From Pandoraea cepalis (lineage in GTDB: Bacteria > Pseudomonadota > Gammaproteobacteria > Burkholderiales > Burkholderiaceae), in assembly GCF_902459665.1 (NCBI RefSeq), contig NZ_CABPSL010000012.1, positions 62,001 to 126,000 of the forward strand: a stretch of DNA of 64,000 bases. Reading direction: 5' to 3'. The first letter of the stretch is position 1; each line of letters starts with the position of its first letter. The notes below the pieces were generated by a model. The model did not search any database. It worked only from the letters and a program-made list of their open reading frames with translations, and was not told the origin of the DNA. Made by a program: the position numbers and the translations under genes. This document shows positions 46,383-56,964 of the stretch, piece after piece.

Positions 46383-48671
46383 TTACTGAGCGCGCAGTGT
46401 CTTTGCGGCCGCCACCATGTTTTGCAGTGCCGGAATCACTTCCGCCCACTGGCGCGTCTTCAGGCCGCAGTCCGGGTTGACCCACAGACGCGAGGCCGGA
46501 ATGCGCTCGGCCGCCTTGCGCATGAGCGACACGATGTGCGCTTGCGTCGGGATATTCGGCGAGTGGATGTCGTAGACGCCCGGTCCGATTTCGTTCGGGT
46601 ATTGGAACGAATCGAAGGCGTCCAGCAGTTCCATGTCGGAGCGCGATGTCTCGATGGTGATGACATCGGCGTCCATGTCGGCGATGGCGGCGATGATGTC
46701 GTTGAACTCCGAATAGCACATATGCGTGTGGATCTGGGTGTCGTCCTGCACGCCGTTCGCGGTGATGCGGAACGACTCGACGGCCCAGTCCAGATACGTT
46801 TGCCATTGCGCACGGCGCAGCGGCAGGCCTTCGCGCAGTGCCGCTTCGTCGATCTGGATCACGCGCACGCCAGCCCGCTCCAGATCGAGCACTTCTTCAC
46901 GAATGGCCAGCGCCAGTTGGTAGCACGACACCGAGCGGGGCTGATCGTCGCGCACGAACGACCAGTTCAGGATCGTGACCGGCCCGGTCAGCATGCCCTT
47001 CATCGGTTTGCGGGTTAGCGATTGCGCGTACCGGATCCACTCGACGGTCATGGCCTTCGGGCGGCGGATATCCCCGAACATGATGGGCGGCTTCACGCAA
47101 CGCGACCCGTATGACTGCACCCAGCCGAACTGGCTGAAGGCGTAGCCGTCGAGCTGCTCGCCGAAGTACTCGACCATGTCGTTACGCTCCGCTTCCCCGT
47201 GCACGAGCACGTCGAGACCAAGGGCCTCCTGTTCGCGCACGCTGCGGGCGATTTCGGCCTGCATCGCGGCGACATAACCGGACTGATCCAGTTCGCCGGC
47301 CTTGAACTGGCGGCGCGCAGTACGGATTTCGGACGTTTGCGGGAACGAGCCGATCGTCGTGGTCGGATAACTCGGCAGGTTCAGCGCGGCGGCTTGCTTC
47401 TCGGCGCGCACGGCGTACGGGTGCTGACGACGGCCCAGCGATGCTTCGATCTTCGCCACCGCAGCCTTGACGGCCGGATTGTGGACGCGCGGCGAGGCGC
47501 GACGGCTGGCGATGGCGGCGGCATTGGCGGCGAGCTCGGCGCGCAAGGCGTCGCGGCCTTCGTTGATGGCGCGCGCCACGACCGTCACTTCGGCGAGCTT
47601 CTGCTTGGCGAACGCCAGCCATGATCGGATTTCGGCATCGAGGGTCTGCTCGCTGTCCAAATCCACCGGCACATGCAGTAGCGAGCACGACGGTGCGACC
47701 CACAGGCGATCGCCTAATGCCTGGGCGACGGGCTCCAGCCAGTCGAGCACGGCGGTCAGGTCGGTCTTCCAGATGTTGCGGCCGTTGACCACACCAAGCG
47801 ACACGACTGCATCCGAGGGCAAGGCGTCGATGACCTTGGCGACTTCGCTTTGGGCATTCACGGCATCCAGATGCAGGCCGTCGACGGGCAATCCGCAAGC
47901 CAGCGGCAGGTTCTCCTGCAGCTCGCCGAAGTACGTGGCGAGCAGGCGCTTGACCGGCGCGGCGGCGAGCGCGGCGTAGGCCGTCTCGAAGGCCTGCTGC
48001 CATTCGGCGCTCAGTTCGGTGACCAGGATCGGCTCGTCGATCTGCACCCATGCCACGCCCTGCGCGGCGAGCGTCTCGAGCAGCTTCACGTAGACCGGCA
48101 GCAGGCGCGGGAGCAGGGCCAGCTTGTCGCTGTCGTCCTTGGCTTTGCCGAGCCACAGGTACGTGACCGGGCCGAGAAGGACGGGCTTGGTCTTCACCCC
48201 GGCCGAGCGGGCCTGCGTGAGTTGTTCGACCAGACGCGATGCGTCGAGCGCAAAGGTTGTGGCCGCGGAGAATTCCGGGACGATGTAGTGATAGTTCGTG
48301 TCGAACCACTTGGTCATTTCACCGGCGGCGACGCCGCCGCAGCAGGCGTCGTGCGCCTCGGCGCTGTGGGCGGATCGTCCACGGGCGACGCGGAAGTAGT
48401 TGTCGAGCGCGTCGCCGTGGAAGCCTTGGACACGCTCAGGCAGGTTGCCCAGCGTGAAGCTCATGTCGAGGACTTGATCGTAGAAAGAGAAATCCCCGAC
48501 GGGGGCCAGATCCAGGGCGGCCTGGTCCTGCCAGTGACGCCGGCGCAGCGACGCGCCGAGCGCGGTCAGGTCGTCGCGCGTCGATTGCCCCTTCCAATAC
48601 GCTTCCAGACCGAACTTCAGTTCACGCTTCGCGCCGATGCGCGGAAATCCCAGGTTGTGTGTCGTTGCCAT
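46383..48671 (-). CDS. metE: Cobalamin-independent methionine synthase MetE
   Basis: 762 residues, standard length for MetE: it methylates homocysteine with 5-methyltetrahydropteroyltri-L-glutamate in the last step of methionine synthesis. It has two TIM-barrel halves. The N-terminal begins [23 protein letters not shown]. The catalytic half has [27 protein letters not shown], the Zn-binding HTHMCYSEF and the final Zn Cys in [11 protein letters not shown]. All metal ligands are present. It is a single gene, divergent from the FAD oxidoreductase. No MetR gene or clear MetR site is adjacent, and the upstream gap before the palindromes is too short for a riboswitch. Confidence 0.97.
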   Translation of the reverse strand: MATTHNLGFPRIGAKRELKFGLEAYWKGQSTRDDLTALGASLRRRHWQDQAALDLAPVGDFSFYDQVLDMSFTLGNLPERVQGFHGDALDNYFRVARGRSAHSAEAHDACCGGVAAGEMTKWFDTNYHYIVPEFSAATTFALDASRLVEQLTQARSAGVKTKPVLLGPVTYLWLGKAKDDSDKLALLPRLLPVYVKLLETLAAQGVAWVQIDEPILVTELSAEWQQAFETAYAALAAAPVKRLLATYFGELQENLPLACGLPVDGLHLDAVNAQSEVAKVIDALPSDAVVSLGVVNGRNIWKTDLTAVLDWLEPVAQALGDRLWVAPSCSLLHVPVDLDSEQTLDAEIRSWLAFAKQKLAEVTVVARAINEGRDALRAELAANAAAIASRRASPRVHNPAVKAAVAKIEASLGRRQHPYAVRAEKQAAALNLPSYPTTTIGSFPQTSEIRTARRQFKAGELDQSGYVAAMQAEIARSVREQEALGLDVLVHGEAERNDMVEYFGEQLDGYAFSQFGWVQSYGSRCVKPPIMFGDIRRPKAMTVEWIRYAQSLTRKPMKGMLTGPVTILNWSFVRDDQPRSVSCYQLALAIREEVLDLERAGVRVIQIDEAALREGLPLRRAQWQTYLDWAVESFRITANGVQDDTQIHTHMCYSEFNDIIAAIADMDADVITIETSRSDMELLDAFDSFQYPNEIGPGVYDIHSPNIPTQAHIVSLMRKAAERIPASRLWVNPDCGLKTRQWAEVIPALQNMVAAAKTLRAQ

Positions 48672-49029
48672 GTTCTCTTATGACGCTAGCCGCCAGATGA
48701 AGGAAATCGTGACGACGATCATAGAGGTTTCGTTTCATGAATGAAAATGGTCTTATTTGAGATTAACGTTAATTTTATTCATGTTGATCGGACGGGGCCT
48801 GATGTTGCGTGCGTCGTCCCGCACGTCGCACCTCACTTCGCGTGTGATTGATTCGCATCAATGCCCCCCCCGACGATACCGATACGCTTTTAGGGGGATG
48901 GAAGCGCGCGAACGAGGCGACACCGCTGCGACGGCTGCCAAGGCCTGGGGCAACGTCACGATCTGGCGCGTGGGTGGCGCATGCCCTGGACTGTCCGAAT
49001 TCACTGCGCTGCGCGCTGGAGACATGCTT
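48672..49029. other. 358-bp divergent metE / FAD-oxidoreductase region
   Basis: The part near metE is AT-rich and holds two palindromes: TTCAT-GA-ATGAA (48734-48745) and a perfect 12-bp ATTAACGTTAAT (48762-48773). The rest up to 49029 holds an open frame continuous with the oxidoreductase but no start with a ribosome site, and is read as leader. Confidence 0.5.
48734..48773. promoter_or_regulatory. Two palindromes upstream of metE, candidate operators
   Basis: TTCATGAATGAA and ATTAACGTTAAT are both perfectly symmetric or nearly so and lie 63-102 bp upstream of the metE ATG. The first has the MetR half-sites in the opposite order (TTCA then TGAA), so a MetR site is not claimed. Confidence 0.4.
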
Positions 49030-50325
49030 ATGAACACCGCGACCAAGCCACATGTGCTTGTCCTCGGCGGCAATTTCGCCGGGCTTTCCAGCGCGCAGAA
49101 AATCCGTGAATACGCGGGTGAGAGCGTGGACATCACGGTGATCGACCGCAAGGACTATCTCCTATTCGTGCCCAATATCCCCACCGACGTGTTCGAAAAT
49201 CGCGATCCGTCGTTGCACCAGCGCATGCAATTGCGGCCAGCGCTGGCGGGAGACGACATCCACTTCATCCAGGCGCTGGTGCAACGCGTGGATATCGACG
49301 CCAGAACGGTCCACTTTCTTCCGTTCGAGCGCCCGGGCGAAGCCTCCGAGTCGTTGCACTACGACTACCTCGTGGTTGCCTTGGGTGCCCATCTGGCCTA
49401 TGACCGCCTGCCCGGCTTTGCCGAGCACGGACATACCGTCTCGGACCTGTTTCACGGTGAGCGCCTTCGTCGGTATCTGTTCGAGGGCGGCTACCGCGGT
49501 GGGCCCATCGTGATTGGTGCGGCGCACTTTCACCAGGGCGATGGCGCCGAGGGCCTGCAACCCTATCCGGGCGGCAGCATTCCCTATCTGAAGGCGGCGT
49601 GCGAGGGACCTATCCTGGAGATGACGACAGCGATGGCGAGTTGGCTCACGCGCACCGGCAGGGGAACCCCGGAAAAGATCACCGTCTTCACGCCTGATGA
49701 GGTGATCGCGGCGGACGCAGGTGTCAAGAACGTCGAGGCCTTCCTGCGGATGACCCACGCGATGGGCATCCACTACCGCAACAACATGCCCGACATTGCC
49801 CGGCTTACCGCTGAGGGCATCGAGTTCAGCACAGGGGAGACGCTTGCGGCGGAAATCAAGTTAATCCTGCCCGACTGGGTGTCGCATGAGTGTCTGCGGG
49901 ACCTGCCGATCTGCGACAGTCGGGGTTTCGTGCGGACTAATCTGCTGATGCGCAATCCAGAACACCCCGAAATTCTTGCCGCTGGCGACTGCGCATCGGT
50001 AACCGTGCCCAAGATCGGCGGCATCGGTCACCAGCAAGCCGAAATCGTCGGACGACAGATCGCGCTCGACATGGGCCGCATGGACGCCGAGGAGGCCAAC
50101 CAGGCACTTCGTCCGGTCACCTTTTGCATTGGCGACATGGGCGAGGGCCGGGCGTTCTACGTGCGCTCTAACAGCTGGTTTGGTGGCCACGACGATGTGC
50201 TGAAAATGGGGCGAGTTCCGTATCGGCTGAAGATGAGCTACCGGGACTTGTTTTTTCTGACGCACGGGAAGATGCCGGGGTTTGGTCTGAACATCGCGCA
50301 GTTCGCAGCCGAAAGGGTATTTTGA
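49030..50325 (+). CDS. FAD-dependent oxidoreductase (NDH-2 / sulfide:quinone reductase-like)
   Basis: 431 residues. The FAD-binding loop HVLVLGGNFAGLSSAQKIREY starts at about residue 7; DYLVVALGAHLAYDR and the second flavin motif HPEILAAGDCASV followed by GHQQAEIVGRQIA are present. The overall design matches the NDH-2/SQR group, which reduces quinones at the membrane; the C-terminus (RVPYRLKMSYRDLFFLTHGKMPGFG) resembles the membrane-contact region of SQR-like proteins. No conserved SQR Cys pair was confirmed. GGAG (49018-49021) is 8 nt from the ATG at 49030 and only 2 nt from the ATG at 49024, so 49030 is chosen. Confidence 0.85.
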   Translation: MNTATKPHVLVLGGNFAGLSSAQKIREYAGESVDITVIDRKDYLLFVPNIPTDVFENRDPSLHQRMQLRPALAGDDIHFIQALVQRVDIDARTVHFLPFERPGEASESLHYDYLVVALGAHLAYDRLPGFAEHGHTVSDLFHGERLRRYLFEGGYRGGPIVIGAAHFHQGDGAEGLQPYPGGSIPYLKAACEGPILEMTTAMASWLTRTGRGTPEKITVFTPDEVIAADAGVKNVEAFLRMTHAMGIHYRNNMPDIARLTAEGIEFSTGETLAAEIKLILPDWVSHECLRDLPICDSRGFVRTNLLMRNPEHPEILAAGDCASVTVPKIGGIGHQQAEIVGRQIALDMGRMDAEEANQALRPVTFCIGDMGEGRAFYVRSNSWFGGHDDVLKMGRVPYRLKMSYRDLFFLTHGKMPGFGLNIAQFAAERVF

Positions 50326-50387
50326 CGAGCGGCGCGAAGGGCTGCCGACAGTTTGACAGTTGCAGCACACATTGCGGAGACAAATGG

Positions 50388-50867
50388 ATGGTCGATTCCA
50401 CCGCGTTCCCACAGGCACAAGAATTCCACGTGAGCCTGCGCGTCGCCGATCTGGCTGCGAGCACGGCCTTTTACACTGCGTTATTCACTGCTTCGCCCAA
50501 AGACACCACACCGCGATACAGCACATTCCTTTTGCCGCATTTGCATCTGAACCTGGTACTACTGGTCAACGATGGCCAGAACCCGTTGGATACCTATAGC
50601 CTCTATCACCTGGGGCTCGGGGTGGCGGGGAAGGCGCAAGTGATCGCCGCGTATCATGCCGCGCTGGCCGCTGGGGCGCCCATTGTCAAGCCTCCGCGCA
50701 CGACGTGGCGCGGCACCCCGCTGCACGAATTGTGGCTGCGCGATCCCAGTGGCTATCTGATCGAGGTCTATGCGCGGCTCACTGTCGAAGAGCTGGCGCA
50801 GATGCCGACCGATCAGGAGCCGACCCTTCTCGTACCGAGCACCGAGACGTCACAGAGCGCACCGTAA
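50388..50867 (+). CDS. VOC (glyoxalase/dioxygenase-fold) protein
   Basis: 159 residues with one vicinal-oxygen-chelate module: FHVSLRVADLAASTAFYTALF, then LVLLVNDG, LYHLGLGV and the C-terminal LWLRDPSGYLIEVYARLT with the metal-ligand Glu. The shape resembles CadI/ArsI-like proteins (FxVSLxVxDLxxSxxFYxxLF), but the Cys residues of the organoarsenical lyase ArsI are absent. GGAG at 50376-50379 supports the ATG at 50388. Substrate unknown. It is 62 bp after the FAD oxidoreductase and possibly cotranscribed. Confidence 0.85.
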   Translation: MVDSTAFPQAQEFHVSLRVADLAASTAFYTALFTASPKDTTPRYSTFLLPHLHLNLVLLVNDGQNPLDTYSLYHLGLGVAGKAQVIAAYHAALAAGAPIVKPPRTTWRGTPLHELWLRDPSGYLIEVYARLTVEELAQMPTDQEPTLLVPSTETSQSAP

Positions 50868-51048
50868 TTGAAGACGATCATGTCGCTCCCAGCGAGGGTG
50901 CTTGCGTCTTTATCGTGACGGGCGATGGAAGTTCATGATCGAGTGCACGAAGAAGCAGGCGACGTGCCACCGGGCTGTTCGCTCGTGATACGCTCATGCA
51001 ATGCTTCGGCGCACCTGCCGGCATTCGCCATCGCTTTCGTCAACGTCC

Positions 51049-51642
51049 ATGAAGAAAAGAGAGTTTCTTGCCGGTGCCGCGGCAGTCGGCGCGTCGGCGC
51101 CGTTGTTCGCCAAGACGGCTGCAATGCCGGAATCAGCGGCTACGACACCGCTGGTCACCATCAGCGGCGCTATCGGGCATCACAACCGTGGGCCTGTCGA
51201 TCCAGCGCTCGATCAGCTCTTTCACAAGCAACTGGTGAAATTCGACGCCGCGTATGCGTTCGACTTCGGCATGTTGACGCGCCTGCCCGTGCAGGCCATT
51301 CGTCCGACGCTGGAATACGATGCCCGGCCGCACACCCTGCGCGGACCACGTCTGATCGACGTCCTGGCGCAGGCGGGCGTGCCCGCCAATCCGGCGACGC
51401 AGGTCTTGTTGCGCGCCATCGACGGGTACATTGTCGCGACCACGCTGGCGCAGTTGCGCGAGTATCGCTTCCTGCTCGCCACGCATCTTGACGACAAGCC
51501 GCTTGCGCTGGGTGGCTTGGGGCCGCTGTGGGCCGTCTACGACCCGGCCGCGATCCCCATGCTGGCGAGCAAACCCCTCAGGGAGCAGTTCGCGCTTTGC
51601 CCGTGGGGCATTTATCACATCCAGATCAACGCTGTCCCCTGA
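51049..51642 (+). CDS. Exported molybdopterin-oxidoreductase-like protein
   Basis: 197 residues. The N-terminus MKKREFLAGAAAVGASAPLFA looks like a Tat-type signal with KR in place of RR. The body resembles the small SUOX-fold molybdopterin-binding family: TLRGPRLIDVLAQAGVPANPATQVLLRAIDGYIVATTLAQLREYRFLLATHLDDKPL, ending GPLWAVYDPAAIPML. The only Cys is in CPWG near the C-terminus, so the usual molybdenum Cys ligand is not obvious and the cofactor is uncertain. An earlier in-frame ATG at 51001 would place a basic tail before the signal; 51049 is preferred, although its ribosome site is weak. Confidence 0.7.
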   Translation: MKKREFLAGAAAVGASAPLFAKTAAMPESAATTPLVTISGAIGHHNRGPVDPALDQLFHKQLVKFDAAYAFDFGMLTRLPVQAIRPTLEYDARPHTLRGPRLIDVLAQAGVPANPATQVLLRAIDGYIVATTLAQLREYRFLLATHLDDKPLALGGLGPLWAVYDPAAIPMLASKPLREQFALCPWGIYHIQINAVP

Positions 51643-51673
51643 ACCGTGCCGGCGCTGAGGCGGGCGCGTCCGG

Positions 51674-52681
51674 TCAGGAAGCGTCGGCGCGCAAGGCGGG
51701 GCGACGCAGGGTAAGGCGTCTCGCGATACGTCCGAAGGCGCGCAGTTGTTGCGCTATCACGCCCATCCCATACCGGCGCGAACGGCCTTCGGGGGCGGGG
51801 AGTTGGTCGCGAATGCCGGTCGGCTCCACGGCGCGCTCCCAGGAGGCGGTACGGAATACCACGTCCCACCACGGGACCAGCACGCCGAAGTTGCAGCCGT
51901 ACCGAGTGCCTTCGTGCCCGTAGCCGATGGCGTGATGACGACGGTGAAACGTCGGGCTCACGATGAGACGTTCGAGCACCGGACCGTACGGTAGCCGTGC
52001 ATTCACGTGCTGAACACTCTGCAAGAAATTCCCCACTGCCACGAGCACGACGTATTGCGCGGGTTGCACGCCGATGAACAGTGCGATCGACGCAAAGAAG
52101 GCGGCTTGCAGCATGTTGTCGAGGAAGTGGTTGCGGTCGTCCGTCCACATCGACATCTGTTGCTGGCTGTGGTGCACCGCGTGCAGTTCCCACCAGACGC
52201 CGAAGCGATGCTGCCAGCGGTGGTACCAGTAGCCCGCGAAGTCGAGCACGATCAGGTAGAGCAGGAACGTCACGAGCGGTTGATCCGTCACGCCCGGGTA
52301 CAAGCCGTCCAACTGGATGTTCGGCAGCCCGTGGATCACCATCTGGCTCTGCAGCGCGTTAAAGACCGGTTGCAGCACCATGAAGAAGAGCAGATTGAGA
52401 ATGCCGAGCTTGGCGATCCACGTGTAGATCACGTCGGCGCGCACCTGGCGGCGATCCTGCCACTGCTCGACCGGACGCAACGCCTCGAGCGGACGCAGCA
52501 GGGCATACGTTACGCCGATCTGGAAGACTCCGACGAGCACCCAATACAAGGCGTCATAGACATCGTCGGCGTAGCCCATCAGGTTGAAGTGGAACAGCAG
52601 CGGCTGCACCCCATCGACGTAGACGAGCGTCTGCGCAGCGGCGATGCCGCTGTCTACGAAGTTGATGGCTTCCTGAATCAT
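51674..52681 (-). CDS. Sterol desaturase / fatty-acid hydroxylase family protein
   Basis: 335 residues, integral membrane protein with about four to five helices and the three di-iron His boxes: HRWQH, HAVHHSQQ and HRRHHAIGYGHE. It should use O2 and a di-iron centre to hydroxylate or desaturate a lipid. It lies 11 bp downstream of a secreted beta-propeller gene on the same strand. The lipid substrate cannot be told from sequence; ornithine lipids, fatty acids and hopanoids are candidates. Confidence 0.92.
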   Translation of the reverse strand: MIQEAINFVDSGIAAAQTLVYVDGVQPLLFHFNLMGYADDVYDALYWVLVGVFQIGVTYALLRPLEALRPVEQWQDRRQVRADVIYTWIAKLGILNLLFFMVLQPVFNALQSQMVIHGLPNIQLDGLYPGVTDQPLVTFLLYLIVLDFAGYWYHRWQHRFGVWWELHAVHHSQQQMSMWTDDRNHFLDNMLQAAFFASIALFIGVQPAQYVVLVAVGNFLQSVQHVNARLPYGPVLERLIVSPTFHRRHHAIGYGHEGTRYGCNFGVLVPWWDVVFRTASWERAVEPTGIRDQLPAPEGRSRRYGMGVIAQQLRAFGRIARRLTLRRPALRADAS

Positions 52682-52692
52682 CTGGGGTCTCG

Positions 52693-53715
52693 TCAGTCCG
52701 GATTCGGCGAAAGTACGGGCGCGCGATCAGCAAAGAAAATACCATGCGGCGACCGATTGACGGCAATTCGGTCGATGAGTTTGCGTGTCGTCAGGTCGAT
52801 CACCCCCACATGACGCGCAAACCGGAATGTCACCCAAAGATAACGCTTGTCGGCGGACAATTCCATATCGTCCGGCCCTGGCATCAGGCCGGTGATATCG
52901 CCCACCTTGGTCAGCGACTCGTAATCGAGAATGCTGATCGTGCTCTCGACACGGTTGCTCACGGCGATGTGACGGCCATCGGCGAGCGAGCGGAAGTTGT
53001 GGGCGCCGCGTCCCGTCGGAATGCGTTTGACGATCTTCTGCGTGCGCCAGTCGACCACGGCCACATCGTCTTCCCCCGTCATGCCGACGAGCAGGTACCT
53101 GTCGCCCGGTGTCATCCAGAGCCCCGCAGGCGTCTTGCCAAGCGCCATGCGCCACTTCACCGTTTGCGTCGCAAGGTCGATGGCGGCCAGCTCGCCCGTG
53201 TCCTGCACCGTCACGAACACGGTCTTGCTGTCCGATGTGAAGGTCATATGGCTGGGTGTCTTGGCCAGCGGAATGCGCTTGGCGATCGAGAAGTTCTGGC
53301 CGTCATAGTGATACACGTCGAGACGGTCAAGGCGCAGTGCCGTCGTGACGAACCATTTACGGTCGGGCGAGAACGCGAGCTGATACGGGTCTTCGATGTC
53401 CGCGATCTGACGTTGCAGCTTGCCGGTGTTCGGATCGAGGAACATCAGGCTATTCGAGACCGAATTCGCGACGATCAACGAACGCTTGTCGGGGGTGATC
53501 ATCAGGTGATGCGGCTCCTTGCCCGTCGGCATGGTGCCGACGACTTTGTGCGACGCCTGATCGATGAGGGAAAGCTGGGCTGCGCCGGAATCGAGCACGA
53601 TGACGGTGCCGGCATGCGCGGGCGAGAGCGGGAGCATCGCGGCGACCATGACCGAAAGCGTCGCCAGGGTGTGGGCACGGCCGCTCAGCCGGGAAAACTT
53701 GAAAGAGAACGCCAT
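52693..53715 (-). CDS. Periplasmic YncE-like beta-propeller protein
   Basis: 340 residues with a signal peptide (likely cleaved after SPAHA, about residue 35) and a YVTN-type seven-bladed propeller: repeated units such as VVGTMPTGKEPHHLMITPDKRSLIVAN, PYQLAFSPDRKWFVTT, PSHMTFTSDSKTVFVT and DDMELSADKRYLWVTF. It probably binds a ligand or partner in the periplasm. The open frame reaches 54015, but the ATG at 53715 begins the signal peptide. It is cotranscribed with the sterol-desaturase-type gene. Confidence 0.85.
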   Translation of the reverse strand: MAFSFKFSRLSGRAHTLATLSVMVAAMLPLSPAHAGTVIVLDSGAAQLSLIDQASHKVVGTMPTGKEPHHLMITPDKRSLIVANSVSNSLMFLDPNTGKLQRQIADIEDPYQLAFSPDRKWFVTTALRLDRLDVYHYDGQNFSIAKRIPLAKTPSHMTFTSDSKTVFVTVQDTGELAAIDLATQTVKWRMALGKTPAGLWMTPGDRYLLVGMTGEDDVAVVDWRTQKIVKRIPTGRGAHNFRSLADGRHIAVSNRVESTISILDYESLTKVGDITGLMPGPDDMELSADKRYLWVTFRFARHVGVIDLTTRKLIDRIAVNRSPHGIFFADRAPVLSPNPD

Positions 53716-53783
53716 GAGAGCCTGAGGTGGGGCATAGGACAGTAACGCAGGGCCGGTAAGCCATGCGTCGATTCCTTCGTTAA

Positions 53784-53930
53784 ACGCGCCACGTGCCCGG
53801 CGCGTTGACAGAAAAATGGGACGAGACGGGACGAAACACGGCAGGACGGGATAACGGCGGACGAAGTGGGGAGACGGGGTGCGACATTGGGCGAAACGTG
53901 GCACGAAGCGGCGGGATGCCGCAGTCCGAT
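53784..53930. repeat. Inverted repeat plus purine-rich GGGACGA-type tract
   Basis: AACGCGCC and GGCGCGTT arms (53783-53790 and 53799-53806) are followed by about 120 bp of plus-strand purine-rich DNA with recurring GGGACGA, GACGGG and GAAACRYGG units (R is A or G, Y is C or T). The region separates the end of the padR gene from the beta-propeller promoter. It may be a leader or promoter region; no gene is seen. Confidence 0.4.
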
Positions 53931-53975
53931 AAAACTTATCCGCTCCCCAAGCTCGTAGGCTCACGCCGCGTCTTG

Positions 53976-54545
53976 TCAGGCGGAAGGCGCATCGGCGGGC
54001 GCCACGCCATCCCATTTTTCCAGCAGGGCCAGCGCCTCGCGCGTCCAGTCGAGCCAGCCTTGCTCGTACCGCACGCCAAGTAACAGAATGTGCCGTTGCA
54101 GTGTGGCGGCGCGCGTTAGCGCCTCGTCCGGGGGAAAGTCGCGCGCTTCGATGGCCTGGTAGGCGGCGAGTTTCAGGGCGTGGAGCGCTGCGCGCCGCTG
54201 CAATTCCGGCTGCAGGCCGAGCGGCCCGATGGCGGCATCGGCACGCAGTCGTACCATCAGATCGTCGCGCAGATCGGCGGGGGCCGTGGGGGTGGCCGCC
54301 CAGTTGAGCAATTCGTCGCGCCCGGCGTCGAGCACGCGGTAGACCCGCTTGCGCGTGCGCCCGCCATCTGGCGCGGCCATCGAATCGATCCAGCCTGACG
54401 CCTCCATACGCGCCAGTTCGCGGTAGATTTGTTGATGGCTGGCATGCCAGAAAAAGCCGATCGACTTGTCGAAACGGCGAGCAAGGTCGTATCCGGAGGA
54501 CGATTTCTCCAGCAACGAGGTCATCAGGGCGTGGGCAAGCGGCAT
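53976..54545 (-). CDS. PadR-family transcriptional regulator
   Basis: 189 residues. The PadR winged helix fills about 5-85: LMTSLLEKSSSGYDLARRFDKSIGFFWHASHQQIYRELARMEASGWI is typical (AphA/Vir-like subgroup), followed by RKRVYRVLDAGRDELLNW. The C-terminal about 95 residues form the alpha-helical dimerisation arm. The ATG at 54545 gives a start at MPLAHALMTSLL, the usual length. It is divergent from fadH; the two near-identical 18-bp palindromes between them are likely its operators. The -10 box lies 7 nt from the ATG, so the mRNA may be leaderless. Confidence 0.9.
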   Translation of the reverse strand: MPLAHALMTSLLEKSSSGYDLARRFDKSIGFFWHASHQQIYRELARMEASGWIDSMAAPDGGRTRKRVYRVLDAGRDELLNWAATPTAPADLRDDLMVRLRADAAIGPLGLQPELQRRAALHALKLAAYQAIEARDFPPDEALTRAATLQRHILLLGVRYEQGWLDWTREALALLEKWDGVAPADAPSA

Positions 54546-54552
54546 GTCCGGC

Positions 54553-54581
54553 AGTGTAGGGACTCTATTTAGACTATGCAA
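54553..54581 (-). promoter_or_regulatory. padR promoter (TTGCAT-N17-TACACT)
   Basis: On the minus strand TTGCAT (54581-54576) and TACACT (54558-54553) are 17 bp apart. The transcript start would fall about at the padR ATG (54545). The -35 is one arm of the first palindrome. Confidence 0.55.
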
Positions 54582-54592
54582 CCAGTTGCATA
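54575..54592. promoter_or_regulatory. PadR operator 1 (18-bp palindrome)
   Basis: TATGCAACCAGTTGCATA: 8-bp arms around a central CA. Each arm supplies the -35 hexamer TTGCAT of one of two divergent promoters. Confidence 0.7.
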
Positions 54593-54614
54593 GTGGGCGA
54601 CGGCCCCTTAAAAT
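54586..54614 (+). promoter_or_regulatory. fadH promoter (TTGCAT-N17-TAAAAT)
   Basis: TTGCAT (54586-54591) and TAAAAT (54609-54614) are 17 bp apart on the plus strand. The expected start near 54621 lies just before operator 2. Confidence 0.6.
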
Positions 54615-54625
54615 CGCCCTCGAAC

Positions 54626-54643
54626 TATGCAACCGGTTGCATA
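54626..54643. promoter_or_regulatory. PadR operator 2 (18-bp palindrome)
   Basis: TATGCAACCGGTTGCATA, identical to operator 1 except for one central base and fully self-complementary. Its centre is 51 bp from that of operator 1. It covers the first transcribed bases of fadH. Confidence 0.7.
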
Positions 54644-54644
54644 A

Positions 54645-56762
<2,118 letters not shown>

Positions 56763-56964
56763 CGGCGCCGGGCGGGCGCGGGCGGCGCCAGATCGTTGTG
56801 CGACAATGTCGCCTCGTCGATTTCGGCCGCTTGTTTATCGTCCGCCGGCGTTGTCGCAATGCCAAAGCGTGGGCGCCAAGTGCCGGGCGTCACGTGTCCG
56901 AGGCACGCTGTGGATTGTCGCCGTCACGGCGGTGTCCGACGCGGCCCGCGTGGGAGCCTGAACC

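Noticed and set aside
48672-48780. MetR site or methionine riboswitch upstream of metE
   Set aside because: The half-sites are in the opposite order (TTCA then TGAA), and the gap is too short for known SAM or cobalamin riboswitches.
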